DNA from: Macrostomum hystrix
Taxonomy: Eukaryota > Platyhelminthes > Macrostomidae
Assembly (NCBI GenBank): GCA_950097015.1
Contig: CATNEN010000007.1
Span: 1,798,001 to 1,862,000 of the forward strand
Length of the DNA stretch: 64,000 bases
Direction of reading: 5' to 3'
Part shown: one piece after another, positions 46,548 through 57,032 of the stretch
Position numbering within the stretch: position 1 is the stretch's first letter
Layout of the letters: each line of letters opens with the position of its first letter
The notes under the pieces: model-generated
Told to the model about the DNA's origin: nothing
Database searches by the model: none
Seen by the model: the letters and a program-made list of their open reading frames with translations, nothing else
Program-made: the position numbers and the translations under genes

Positions 46548-46768
46548 ATGAAAGTTAATCTGCTGTTGATTCTTGGCCTCATTGCCCTGATCTGCATGGG
46601 CTCGGTTTCGGCAGGTTAATTGTAGCCCACAATTGTAATCGAATCTATGAAGAAACCCTAGACGTAACACCATAGTAATTGATTTATTCATTTGTCGCAG
46701 GGGCCTGTGGGTACTGCATATTGCTTAGCAACAGACAGGGCAATTCGTCCCACTGGACTGACCCCTAA
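46548..46768 (+). CDS. Small secreted peptide, 44 residues (2 exons)
   Basis: Exon 1 (46548-46614) encodes a clear signal peptide: charged MK start, hydrophobic LLLILGLIALICM core and a small-residue cleavage site after SVSA. Donor GCAG|GTTAAT is phase 1. Exon 2 (46701-46768, acceptor TTGTCGCAG) continues in frame with ACGYCILLSNRQGNSSHWTD, then P and a TAA stop. The predicted mature chain is about 22 residues with a CGYC pair, an NSS glycosylation sequon and no dibasic site. The product has no family I can name; it could be a secreted peptide or the start of a longer, differently spliced gene. Evidence is the signal peptide, the intact splice signals and the frame. Confidence 0.55.
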
Positions 46769-46895
46769 GCACGCACAGGTACATTCTCATAGTTTTTTCA
46801 TGTGCCCTGACTTCAACTGACAGGACAGTCCAAATTTTTGTGAATTGCCTGACAATACTTAAAAGTAACAATGCCTGGGTCGACCGAATCCCGAA

Positions 46896-46919
46896 CCCTA
46901 ACCCTAACCCTAACCCTAA
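46896..46919. repeat. Interstitial telomere-type repeat (CCCTAA)n
   Basis: Four tandem CCCTAA units, the sequence of the common animal telomere (TTAGGG on the other strand). It is too short for a telomere and lies within ordinary genic DNA. Confidence 0.9.
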
Positions 46920-47377
46920 TGCAATGCTGCCCGGGTCTGTACTGTTTTTTGCTGCCAGGACTCGATGATGGGCTAGGTTTTTGCGTACAGGAAGCGACCA
47001 ATGAAGACAAATAACCTACAATAAGAGTGTGAATTACAACGAAAAAATTGTTCGCGTCAATTTTTATGAGCTAATTACTCAAAACTTTTTATTTGCAAGT
47101 AGATTTCAACCCAAACGGGTAAAGCTCGAAATAGAGGCGAATCTTACACGGATATTCAATATTAGACGAGTAGGATTACTTTCTTAGTCTGCTAAATCTG
47201 GAAAATCAGCTTTGTAATCTACAAGTAGATTAAAAGTACAACCCGCTGTTTACCCGGTATTTGTTTTTAGGCGCCGATTTTTTATTTTGTTGCCTTTATG
47301 TTTGTTCGAATTAACGAGGACATGGTTAATTAAAAATAGGCGATAAAAATAAGATAAGCATACACAAAATCTATAGG

Positions 47378-47555
47378 GTACTGTAGCCTAGTGGTTAGGG
47401 CGTCTGACTCACGACTTGAAGGTCGAGGGTTCGATTCCAAACTCCACTGAAAAAAATTGTGTCCTCAAGCAAGACACTTTACTCTGCTAGCTTCAGCTCA
47501 CCCAGCTGTTAAATACTCGTAGGTACCAGCATTAGCTAAAGTACATTTGAGTAGG
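47378..47555 (+). mobile_element. SINE family A, truncated body
   Basis: An excellent tRNA-like head (TGTAGCCTAGTGGTTAGGGC, then GGTTCGATTCC) is followed by CTTCAGCTCACCCAGCTGTT. The 3' GGGTGTGGCG block of the family is lost. It lies just downstream of the guanylate cyclase gene. Confidence 0.82.
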
Positions 47556-47731
47556 CGCAGCAATATAACTAATGGGCTAATTGTGCTGTGCAATTTATTT
47601 CGAGTCAATCCAGATATATATACTACTTGACTAAGAAGTGGACAAGTAGTGTGCTCAGCCTAAATTGCATTAACTAACAGAACAGGAATGTCATTCCATC
47701 CACTAAAGACTAAAATCCACAAGCCGACCTC

Positions 47732-50700
47732 TTAGACCCTTCCAATGAGCCAGTGGGTCTTCATTTTCTTCTCCTGGAAAAGAGGAAATCACTTTTTGTC
47801 GTAGTATTTTTAGCAAATTGAATTTCAGTAAGTATTTCGCGATCTCACCTGTATCTGGATCTCGTCTCTGTACTCAAATAGGAACTGATTGGTATTCTCC
47901 AGCAGGCTGTAGGTGCGCTCACTGATCTGAACTTTTGAGGCTGTTAATTTTCAGCAATAATAATAGACTTTTTGTAAATATTCATTGCTTTAAATTTAGG
48001 ATCAACGGGCAAGAACTAATATTGTAAGTAGGAATAAAAGTATTTTTAACAGAACACACCCTGGCCGCTGGACTCCATGCTGTTGGCGATGTGGACCGTC
48101 TCTCCGAACAGGCAGTAGCGGGGCATCTTGGTGCCCACGATCCCAGCCACCACGGGTCCTGAAATTTGGTGCTGCTTTGTGCCATTCACTGACAAACTGG
48201 GCATTGTAGCCAATTGCCACACTGCTGCCTGATTTTAATAGGACCTAGGAGACGGGAAACCTTTCAGAGAACTCCTTAACCCCAGCCCTAGCGCTCACCC
48301 TAAACCTAACCCTAACCCTAACCCTAACCCTAACCCCTAGCTAATTACCGATCAATTGGCAATCTCCAACTAAGATCCAAAGAAAATCTCCACCTGGAGA
48401 ATCTCCAACTTGAGTATCTCACACTTGAGAATCTCCCACTTGAGAATCTCCCACTTGAGAATCTCCCATTTGAGAATCTCCCACTTAAGAATCTCTCAAT
48501 TAAGTCTACCCACCGTGAGCATATGCGGGAATTGTGGTCCAGGCCGACTCACCTGAGTGAATGCCAATCCTGATCTTGACCCGTCCTTTCTCCAGAGCGG
48601 CAGTCGAGAAGTCTTGCATGGCGTCCCGAATGTCCAGAGCTACGCAGGCGATTTCGGCTTAAGCACGAATTTAATAAAAATTGTCAACTGTGGACCTTCG
48701 AAAGTGCAAAAAGTGCTTCCAGCCTTTTCTACCACCCTGCATCTCCCACCCTGCATCTCCCACCCGCATCTCCCAACCTTCATCTTCCACCCTTCATTTC
48801 CCACCCTGAATCTCCCGCATCTCACAGGCGTGCAAGTCGCCATTCTTGATCGGCACACCGGAAGCAACCATGTAGGCATCGCCAATCGTCTCAACTTTGA
48901 AGGCGTCGTACAGGTCAATGATGTTGTCGAAGAGACTGGAACAGGTTGAGGCGTTGCCTTAATTATATTCGAATGTTTGCGGCCTTCAGACATGAAAACA
49001 ACTCACGAATACAAATTATTCAGCAGATCGATAACTTCCATCGGAGTAATGCTTGAAGAGATAACGGTGAAGCTGACGATGTCACTGAAGTAGATGCTGA
49101 CGCACTGGAATGTCTCGGGTGCCACGGTTAGACCCTTCGTAAGCTGATCGGCCACTGACCGGGGCAGCATTTGAAACAGAAGGGTCTCGGTGCGCTTTTT
49201 CTCAATCTGTCAGATAATTATTATGTTTGTTGATTGCTTGTTAATTAGTTAGTTATTTAGTTAGTTAGTTCGTTACTTTTTGCTTCTCACCTGCAAAGCT
49301 TTAATCTTTTTCCTGAGCTTGACAGCATAGGTTAGTATCATCTGTCCCATAGCTCTAATAGTTGACGCATACCACACGGTCAGGCTGACGCATAGAATAG
49401 TGACAATAATGAATAATGTTGAGAACACAACCAGGTTCATCCTGGCCTCGTTAACCGAGTCGCTGAGCTGGCTGACAATCACGTTTGACACGTCCGTTCG
49501 CACCTATTTCGTGTACCGAATGAAGATTTGCACTCTCTGCAGGTTGCAGCAGAAGCAGAAGTAATTAAGGCCCTTCATGACTTTCCGCACCCACATTATC
49601 GGCAGTCAAGGCGGATTTGCTTCCCAACTAATTAATCACTAATCCCCGTCATTTCGCTAATGAGAAGTCACAGATTCCTAGTAGCTAGCAGATCGGGCCA
49701 TCCCCGACTAGCGGGGGGATTATAGCGTTATCCCAGCTCCCTTCTATTCAGAAGAAGATTCCGAATTCCCGATTGCGAATGGAAGGAGCCGAATGTCCTA
49801 TAAGCGTATTTTTTACGAGTAACTCCTAAACTTCCTTGTCTTTCTATTCCTAAATCTCAGAAAACACATCCCAATAGTCAAATGCTCACCCGAACGAACA
49901 AGTTAATGAGCACAGTAGTGTTATCGAACCAGCCCTGGGCCAGGACACTGCGAAACTGCTGCTCCTGCGCGCGGCAGTGCTCGATGAAACTGTCATTCAG
50001 CATCATGGACCGCTTCAGAGTGATGTTGCTGTCCAAGTTGGGCGTGGCGGCGTAGATGGTCTCAAACTCCCTGATGCAGCTGGCGCAGTACACCCGACCA
50101 ATGTCGTACTCTGTGAGCTGTGTGCCATAGAGACGCAGGAAGTACTGGAAATTGAGAACTAGGCTGCTCTTTGTCAAGTTCAGGAGTTCGATTCTATTCT
50201 ATTCTATTCTATTCTATTCTATTCTATTATATTCTATTATATTATATTCTATTATATTATATTCTATTCTATTATATTCTATTCTATTCTACAGTAGTAT
50301 ACTTTACTCCAGCGAACCCTAAACAGTTCAGCGGGCAGGTGGCAGTTGATGAACCAGGAGGAGCCCAACGCCCTCTGCAAGCCGATGGCCTCGGTCACTC
50401 GCAGGATGGCAGAGAAGGCGAGCATCTGGGTCCACAGCTTGCTGCCAGGCGGGAAAATGGCGGTGCTGTCGCCCCAGTCCATCAGCATGTTGATGAAGGG
50501 AGTGTAGAAATCTGGCGAGTCTATCGTCTGCATCTTGTACGCTCTAATTTAATGGGGGTTAAATTGATTTTGAGTCATTATAATACTAACTGCTGCAGGG
50601 CTGCGGGCAGTGGCACATCATTTGGTGACACTAGACCCGCAGCCAGCGAGGAGGCAATTCTGCACATTCCGCTGACTCCTGAGCACACACGCACACACGT

Positions 50701-52032
50701 ACGCAGGCCACGCTCACACAGGTGTGTACATCTGCCTAGACTTTCTCATAAAAAGCCCCTAAGCCTTCTCTCCGCGGCTGCGCCCCAAATAAATGTGGCC
50801 TCACCGCGGAATCGAACTCAGGACCTTGGTGCGAGAGGCAAACGCGTCTTACCGCTTTGCCACTCACCCCCACTGATTTCTGGGGTTTCGGTTTCTCAAA
50901 CCTGTAAGAATTTAGTCTCTAAGAAATCTCACACCTGCAGTATTTTAGTTTCAAAGAAATCACATAGCCGTAGATTTTTCCAAGAAATCTCATACCCCTA
51001 GGATTTTTGTTTCCAAGAAGTCTCACACCTGTAGGATTTTCGTTTCCAAGAAATCCAACACCTAAAGGATCCCACTTTCCCCCCAATCCAGCTCACTCGG
51101 TATCTACCCGGCGACGGAACCAGGCCAGGTTGTCGGACATGTCAGCCTTGGTGTAAAGCGGCTGAATTGGCACCACGTAGCCGCTGCTGGTGTTGCTGCT
51201 ATAAAAGTACTCAATCGGCGGCCAGATGCTCATGCTGGCCAGGAAGCTGTCTGTGATGACCCGTTGGTTCTTGATGCGCTGGTAGAACACCATGTCCGTG
51301 CCGTTGGAGGCTAGGAATGTTGCCGTGAGACCGCGCTCAATTTGCAAACTGCCTACGAGTTTACTCATGTCCATGTTGCCTGGAATTTCAGTGCCAGAAG
51401 TCTTAGGGTAGATATGAGATTATTGGTATACTTACTTACTTTGTGCTCACATTTAGGTCACTAGGCTTTTTTGCTCTGAGTATACCTCTAGACGGCAGAG
51501 GGTTGGCTGAGCCATAAGATTAGAGGCGTGGGGTGTGCTACAGGGGTAAGAGCATAAGGCTAGAGCGTGAGAGGCGGGCCAATCAGAATACAGCAGGATA
51601 GTGTGAGAAAGCCATGCATAACAGGAGCGGAGTGGAAAACAGAAAAATTGAGATAGATTGTACCACGTGACGCCGATTTCTGCTCAAAATATTCTCACCA
51701 GTGAGGATCACTTGAGCTCTCTGACTCTCCGAGAAGGTGCTGGAGGCTCGCGTTAGGCCCACTGTTCCAATGGACAAAGCCGCCACCACCGGGATGCTGA
51801 TGACAGCCAGCATCTTGGCCACCTCGAGCGCCTGCCTGCACGCTGTCTGGGTGTCCAGAATCACCTGGATTCGGCCCTTCGTGTCCGAAGCGGCGCTCGA
51901 CATCATCGAGGCGCTCGAACGGGCGGCCACACCGGGGCCACCTGGCTGGCCGTTGCCAGTGGCAACGGAGGCTGCGCTGGCGCTACGCATGTCAACAATG
52001 CTGGCGCAACCGTTGGCATAGCTGTAGGACAT
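47732..52032 (-). CDS. NIT-domain membrane guanylate cyclase (11 exons)
   Basis: Exons on the minus strand: 52032-51699, 51379-51097, 50543-50303, 50144-49890, 49503-49291, 49206-49007, 48935-48826, 48639-48553, 48158-48060, 47931-47849, 47773-47732. All phases agree, giving 648 residues. Order: a cytosolic start, TM1 (about 73-93), and an extracellular nitrate/nitrite-sensing (NIT) domain with [22 protein letters not shown]2 (about 395-417) follows, then a linker ([20 protein letters not shown]) and the cyclase domain. The kinase-homology domain of classical receptor cyclases is absent. Metal-binding Asp484 (YFSDIVSFT) and Asp528, purine-selecting Glu524 ([10 protein letters not shown]) and Cys590 (RYCLFGE) are present. 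The usual Asn and Arg (VNTASR) are His597 and Ser601 (VHIANS). Such NIT-GCs are known from invertebrates. This one may need a partner subunit; that is inference. Confidence 0.93.
48298..48336. repeat. Interstitial telomere-type repeat in a cyclase intron
   Basis: Five or six CCCTAA-type units with one CCTAAA variant at the edge, in the intron between exons 8 and 9. Same strand orientation as the tract at 46896. Confidence 0.9.
48390..48495. repeat. 16-bp minisatellite in a cyclase intron
   Basis: About six copies of CACTTGAGAATCTCCC with small changes, in the intron between exons 8 and 9. A further short CTGCATCTCCCACC array (about 48735-48800) lies in the intron between exons 7 and 8. Confidence 0.85.
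50190..50292. repeat. Pentanucleotide (ATTCT)n microsatellite in a cyclase intron
   Basis: A run of ATTCT with ATTAT interruptions, between exons 3 and 4. It abuts the exon 3 donor within about 10 bases. Confidence 0.93.
50596..50873 (-). mobile_element. tRNA-derived SINE, family B (best copy)
   Basis: On the minus strand: GTGGCAAAGCGGTAAGACGC, then GAGTTCGATTCC, then a CACATTTATTTGGGGCGCAG block and TGTACACACCTGTGTGAGCG. It ends GGTCTAGTGTCACCAAATG and CTGCCCGCAGCCCTGCAG. It lies in intron 2 of the guanylate cyclase gene and gives the family consensus. Confidence 0.88.
50890..51065. repeat. About 32-bp minisatellite in cyclase intron 2
   Basis: About five copies of a unit containing CCAAGAAATCTCACACCTGT and AGGATTTTAGTTT. 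Diverged, and pyrimidine/purine mixed. Confidence 0.85.
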
Positions 52033-52725
52033 GACTGCGCTGGGCCGTCCCGACTGCCTCCACCTATAGAGCTTGTCTGATCCAACCTTTATAGATACAG
52101 GATTTATTGATTGATTTGATGGAACTCGTTATCTCTAACTCGGTTCAGCTGGCCCGAACAATGGCTTGTTGCAAAAGAATGTTTTCGCCAAATCGGACTC
52201 AATCAAGCTCAACCGACAGCGGAAATATAATTGCTTCTTGATGGCATACAAGAGCACGAATGAGTCTCAAATCTCAAATGCAAGGAGACACAGAGGAGCT
52301 GGGAGCCATGCCTCAAACGTACCGGTTTGAACTGCCGCGAGCTAATCTGCCCGAACGAGGCATTAATTCTGGCCAATCAGCGACAGACAAGCTAGCTAGT
52401 CGAGCCGTCATTCTCCTGGGAAATTCATCACCTTTTGTAACTCGACCTTGTCGTATTCCTCAACTTTTTCTTCGCCCCCGAACCCGAACACCGCACATTT
52501 TCTTCCTCCTTCTCTACCTCACCTGTCTCTGTGTGCGCCGCCTGCAAGGGTGAAAAATATGCAGAGCCAGGCTAGATTAGGAAATGAACTACTTTGCGGG
52601 AGACGACGAAAATTTGTCGCGCTACGTGCTCAAAGGAAGCTTCGTTAAGCGTGAAGTGAAGGCATCGAATATTTCTAATTTACCTGCCCCCGCCGATCCT
52701 ACCTACTTTCTAGCTATAGAATGCG
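52033..52725. promoter_or_regulatory. 5' flank of the guanylate cyclase gene
   Basis: No gene. An inverted CCAAT box (ATTGG on the minus strand, 52373-52377) lies about 340 bp upstream of the ATG, and the sequence is GC-richer than its surroundings. A promoter role is inferred only. Confidence 0.3.
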
Positions 52726-52762
52726 GTGTCTAATTGTAAATTTCGTGCACCTTCTTTTTACT

Positions 52763-52884
<122 letters not shown>

Positions 52885-53597
52885 ATGACTAATTCACAAA
52901 ATCACCAGTTTCACTGAAATGAACCATTTACAAAACCATGAATTCAAGTAAATTTAAGTTATAATTTCACTGTGATTTTGATGCCAAATTATGTGCAAAA
53001 TTCATGAACACAATTTTCGCTGTTACATAACTGTTACATGTAGAAGTTTTATTCTAAGTCGCACAAAAACTACTTACAGGTGCCTTCTAAATTTAGAAAC
53101 TCGAGTTCGAGTTAACACGTATCACACAACAGACTATAGCGGTGTAAGACTAACTGTGAAGTGCTCTACTGACTCACCTCAAATTCACCCAAGTGTGACT
53201 TCAGCAACAGGGTAAAGAAGCATGCATGACTGTAACTGTGCCATGCACGATGTACACATGCGGGCCTGCTGAGTTTATCAAAATATGCAAATTTGTTGCC
53301 AAGACGCCCTGAATAATAACTGGCTGAACGGAGAGAGACCACCTATCTTATCAGAGTTGACTCAGTGGCCCCCGATCACAGGGCGCTGCTGCAGCCTCAG
53401 GGACAAGGCGCAAAGTAGCCACACCCGAAACGTTGAAAATGCAATTTAAGAATTTTACCGCGCCCGAATAGCCGCGAAGCAGTCTACACTTCTTTGAGCT
53501 AATTTACATTTCGCTGGTGAGTTCCTAAAATGCCTTTTGTTCACAGATTTGTTACACACTGTAAGTGTTAGGGGTCCTTGTAATTTTCATTTAAGGC

Positions 53598-53862
53598 GTT
53601 AAAGCCTAGTGGTTACACAGTCGGACTCACGTCTTGAGGGTCGGAGTTTCAATTCACGACTTTAACTTCCTGTAGCTAGACAATTATCTCTGCATTTGCT
53701 TCAGCTCACCTAGCTGTTAAAGGGAGCCAGCAATAGCTGGGCCTAATTGAGGGTGGGTCTGGTGTCCCCCAGTCCATGGACTGAACAGCCGTACGCAGCC
53801 TTCAGATGCGCCGCGCGATAGCTGCGGCCGTGCTGTCGGCTTCACAACTGTATCAACCTGGT
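53598..53862 (+). mobile_element. tRNA-derived SINE, family A, next to the tetraspanin start
   Basis: Head AAAGCCTAGTGGTTACACAG with a decayed B-box (GAGTTTCAATTC). The body includes CCTAATTGAGGGTGGGTCTG, and the 3' end ATGCGCCGCGCGATAGCTGC. Its end lies less than 90 bp before the tetraspanin ATG, so it may contribute to that gene's promoter or 5' UTR. Confidence 0.82.
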
Positions 53863-53948
53863 CAAGTGGAATCAATTATTATGAACGTGTTTCACGCGAA
53901 CAGCAGCTTCGAATTTTGTAGAAGGACGCCGTCAGACACCAAGAAGCC

Positions 53949-55658
53949 ATGGGCTGCGGAAGCAAGCTAGCTGCCATCACTCTGTTCGTGTTCACCGTCA
54001 TCTTCTTCATAGTCGGCCTGGCACTGCTGAGCGCTGGAATCTGGATGCTAGTCAGTCAGGACAAGTTCTTCAATGTGCTGAACCTCATCAACCAGCAGGC
54101 TGGGAACAATGCCGATGTCAAAGACGAACTAGAGAGACTGGCAGAGCAGAAAGGCATCGTTTCCACCGCCGGCGCAATCCTCATCGCTGTTGGCGGCCTG
54201 AGCGCCTTCATCAGCCTCTTCGGCTGTCTGGGAGCCGTGCGGCAATCTAAGTGCCTTCTGGGCATTGTAAGTCATGCTGGCGAATCCCCTGAATCCCTGA
54301 AGCCTGTAAATCATCTTGCCTCCGCCGCACAACCCCCCGCAGTTCGCCGGATTCATCATCGCCATCCTGGGCGCTCAGATCGCGGCTGGAGTTCTCGCCT
54401 TACTCTACAAGAATAACATTGTGACCCTGGCGAAGACCCAGCTGTCTGAGCTGCAGAATAACCACCTGGTGTCAGTAAACGATTTCGTTTACAACAAAAA
54501 GCAGCCTGAGGCCGCTATCAGCGCATTGTTCAACTACATGTTTGTCGCTGTAAGATTCACATGTAAAAGCTTAACAATGACTGCAAAGCAGCTTTGCAAT
54601 GACCTCATAGTAGCTTACAATGATCTCATAGAAGCCTTGTAATGACCTCTTAGCAGCTTTATTCCATTCTCCTCCGACCCTTCCAGGTCGATTGCTGCGG
54701 TGTCAACAATACAGAAGACGCCAGGTTAAGCCAGAGCTGGCAAAACTCCAACCGCACCTGGGTGATGAAGAATGCCACGGTTGCCCGGATGTTTACCCCA
54801 GCAGCTTGCTGCCCAGTGCAGGCCTCGAAGAAGTCGGAGCTGCTCTCCAGAACAAATTGGCCATATCTGAACAACTACCTGGTAGACCTGGACTGCCCCG
54901 TCACTGGAGTAGGAATTCACAAGGATGTAAGCTCCAATTGTTAGACTCTACAGACCAACTCCACTAACGAGCCTTTCTTAATAAAAACTCTGTATTAAAT
55001 ATAATAGCAAACAAGATGCCGCCTGCCACTCATTCCTAGGGATGCGTTGACGCCGTGTTGAACTTCATCGAGCGCTACGCCCTCTGGGTTCTGATCGGTT
55101 GCGGAGTCTTTGCTGCAGCTCAGGTAAAATAAATCTGAATCTGTAGGTAGATAAATATGAAGGGAAGATGTACACTAGCACCCGTTGTACACCCCGCCTG
55201 CTTTCTGGTGTACTAATATTTGGAGCGACCGGTGGGCACTGGCACATCATTAGGGCGAAAGTGAACTTACAAGAGCCAGCAAGGAGGCGATTCTGCCCCC
55301 CTGACTGTTGAGCACACGCACATGCACTTTGACACAAACTCACACAGATGAATTTTCATCGTCAGACAAGAGCATACTAAAACTGATTCGAGGGTTTTCC
55401 CCTAAGCCTTCTCTATGCAGTTACGCCCCAAATGAATGTGCCCCGCCGAGGAATCGAGCTCGATCAGTTGACATTTGGGTCCTATAATCGAACACTACGC
55501 CACAGAACAGCATTTTCTGCACGTTCGGACCAATTAATGTTGAGGTGGATTCGCCATGTTTTGGAGTTTTAAACTAAAAAAATGTTTTCGCAAACAATGA
55601 ATTTCAGCTTCTGGTGATTCTCTTCACTCTGTGCATGATTTGTTCAATTGAAAAGTAG
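53949..55658 (+). CDS. Tetraspanin (5 exons)
   Basis: A four-pass membrane protein that organises membrane microdomains. Exons: 53949-54266, 54343-54549, 54687-54926, 55040-55123, 55608-55658. All four introns are phase 0. The product is 299 residues. TM1 is about 8-33 after MGCGSK, TM2 about 63-90 with FGCLGAV, TM3 about 107-128 (FAGFIIAILGAQIAAGVLAL), and TM4 about 267-296 (ALWVLIGCGVFAAAQLLVIL). The large extracellular loop holds the family's CCG signature (VDCCGVN, residues 178-180), a downstream PAACC pair and a GC near its end. Juxtamembrane cysteines at both ends of TM1 and TM4 are likely palmitoylation sites. Subfamily not assigned. The loop between TM1 and TM2 is longer than usual (about 28 residues). 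Confidence 0.94.
55205..55515 (-). mobile_element. SINE family B, diverged, in tetraspanin intron 4
   Basis: On the minus strand there are GAGCTCGATTCCTCGGCG, CATTCATTTGGGGCGTAACT and AGAGAAGGCTTAGGGG, then a body matching the family through TGATGTGCCAGTGCCCAC. The tRNA-like head is decayed. Confidence 0.7.
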
Positions 55659-55803
55659 AGGTCAGCGACGATTTAAAGCTGCATCAAATAAATGAAGGAG
55701 ACTAGAGAATCTATTTACGATACATTTTACTTCACATGTGCATGTGTAATTGTAATGTTCAGAATGCAATCTATCCTACTTTCTAAAAAAATATTCATAT
55801 TGA

Positions 55804-56053
55804 CATAGGCGTAGGAACGGGGGGGACAGTGGGGCCATGGCCCCCCACTTTTTAAGTTGAGGGGGCCAGTAATGAGATCTAGCCACCCACATTTTAAATG
55901 CAAAATGTTGACTTTTTGCTTCTTTTTTACATTTTTTACTGTAAGGGCAATATTGAAATAATAACAATTGTCATTTTTGGGATTTTTTTCGAGGAAATGG
56001 ATCCTCCCCTTGGCCTTGGCCCCCCCACTTTTTTAATCATTCCTACGCCTATG
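55804..56053. mobile_element. Non-autonomous hAT element with 8-bp target duplication
   Basis: A 250-bp element with perfect 14-bp terminal inverted repeats CATAGGCGTAGGAA and TTCCTACGCCTATG. It is flanked by perfect 8-bp direct repeats CATATTGA (55796-55803 and 56054-56061). Eight-bp duplications are the hallmark of hAT transposition. The interior has G-run and C-run blocks near both ends and no coding frame. Confidence 0.9.
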
Positions 56054-57032
56054 CATATTGAGTTCCTCTACAATAAGCACACATTAAAAAAACCGCAAAG
56101 AATTACTAATTTTCGAAAACCCAATTTATCTATTTGTCTCTTCATTCGACTCTACGTGATTTGTGCATTTTTAAGTTTGTGATCAATAGAATTCTGCTGA
56201 CCGATTACAGGACACAAGCGAGAGACCAAATGCACTCCATTCGTATATAAAGATGTTTCGCAATTTTTCGCTATAAAATTATCGCATTGCTTCAGATTTA
56301 AAAAAATGAACAAAATATAATTCTTTTGTGTCTCGAAAATGAAATGCAGTGCGCGAGAAAGCGTAAATTTATTTATTAGTCAAACAGATCTTAATTAATA
56401 GCGCTTCAGAGCGTGGGGAGGTGCGCGTAAGGTGGCGAGAGTCCGTAACCCCCCGGCTTAGCGAGCCGGTGGGTCGGGTGCACCCACCCCCCAGCCAGGT
56501 GGCCCGGGGTTTGAGTGCATATGCACCCAGAGTCGCGCCGCGTGCAGACCTGGCCGCCACAATTCAATATATGCACAGATTTCTGTTCTGACGTCAATGA
56601 TGAGAACAAATCGACGTGTGCATGCACCTTAACTATATTGTTATGTGTGAGGCAGCGTGGCCAAATGAAGAACGCAGCACTGGGTTAGAAGTGGAAAAAA
56701 CGCGAGCCCTCCAAAGGCTTGTGCGCACTAATATATATTTTAGTCAGTCAGAGAAAACAGTGTACATCTGGTGTACATCGCATTGCACAATTTACGAAGC
56801 CAACTTACGACGCGATGCGAGAATGAATCGCCGCACACCTTACAACAGCAACCCCCGTCCCGGCCAAGAACGGTTCGGACAGACCGACCCCAGCCAATCA
56901 AAACGCGCCAAGCGCACTTTAAGGCGGCATGCAAGCCGCATACACAACATATATAGCTTTTAAAGCTAATTTACAAAAAATAGTAGCCCAGTTTTAATTT
57001 ACTTAATGATTTTTTTAAGTTTATAGTTTAAG
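56054..57032. other. Intergenic with an unexplained GC-rich block
   Basis: 56405-56600 is markedly GC-rich with nested palindromes (GGGTGCACCC and GAGTGCATATGCACCC types). No frame with family resemblance was found. It may be part of an unrecognised repeat or a promoter. Confidence 0.4.
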
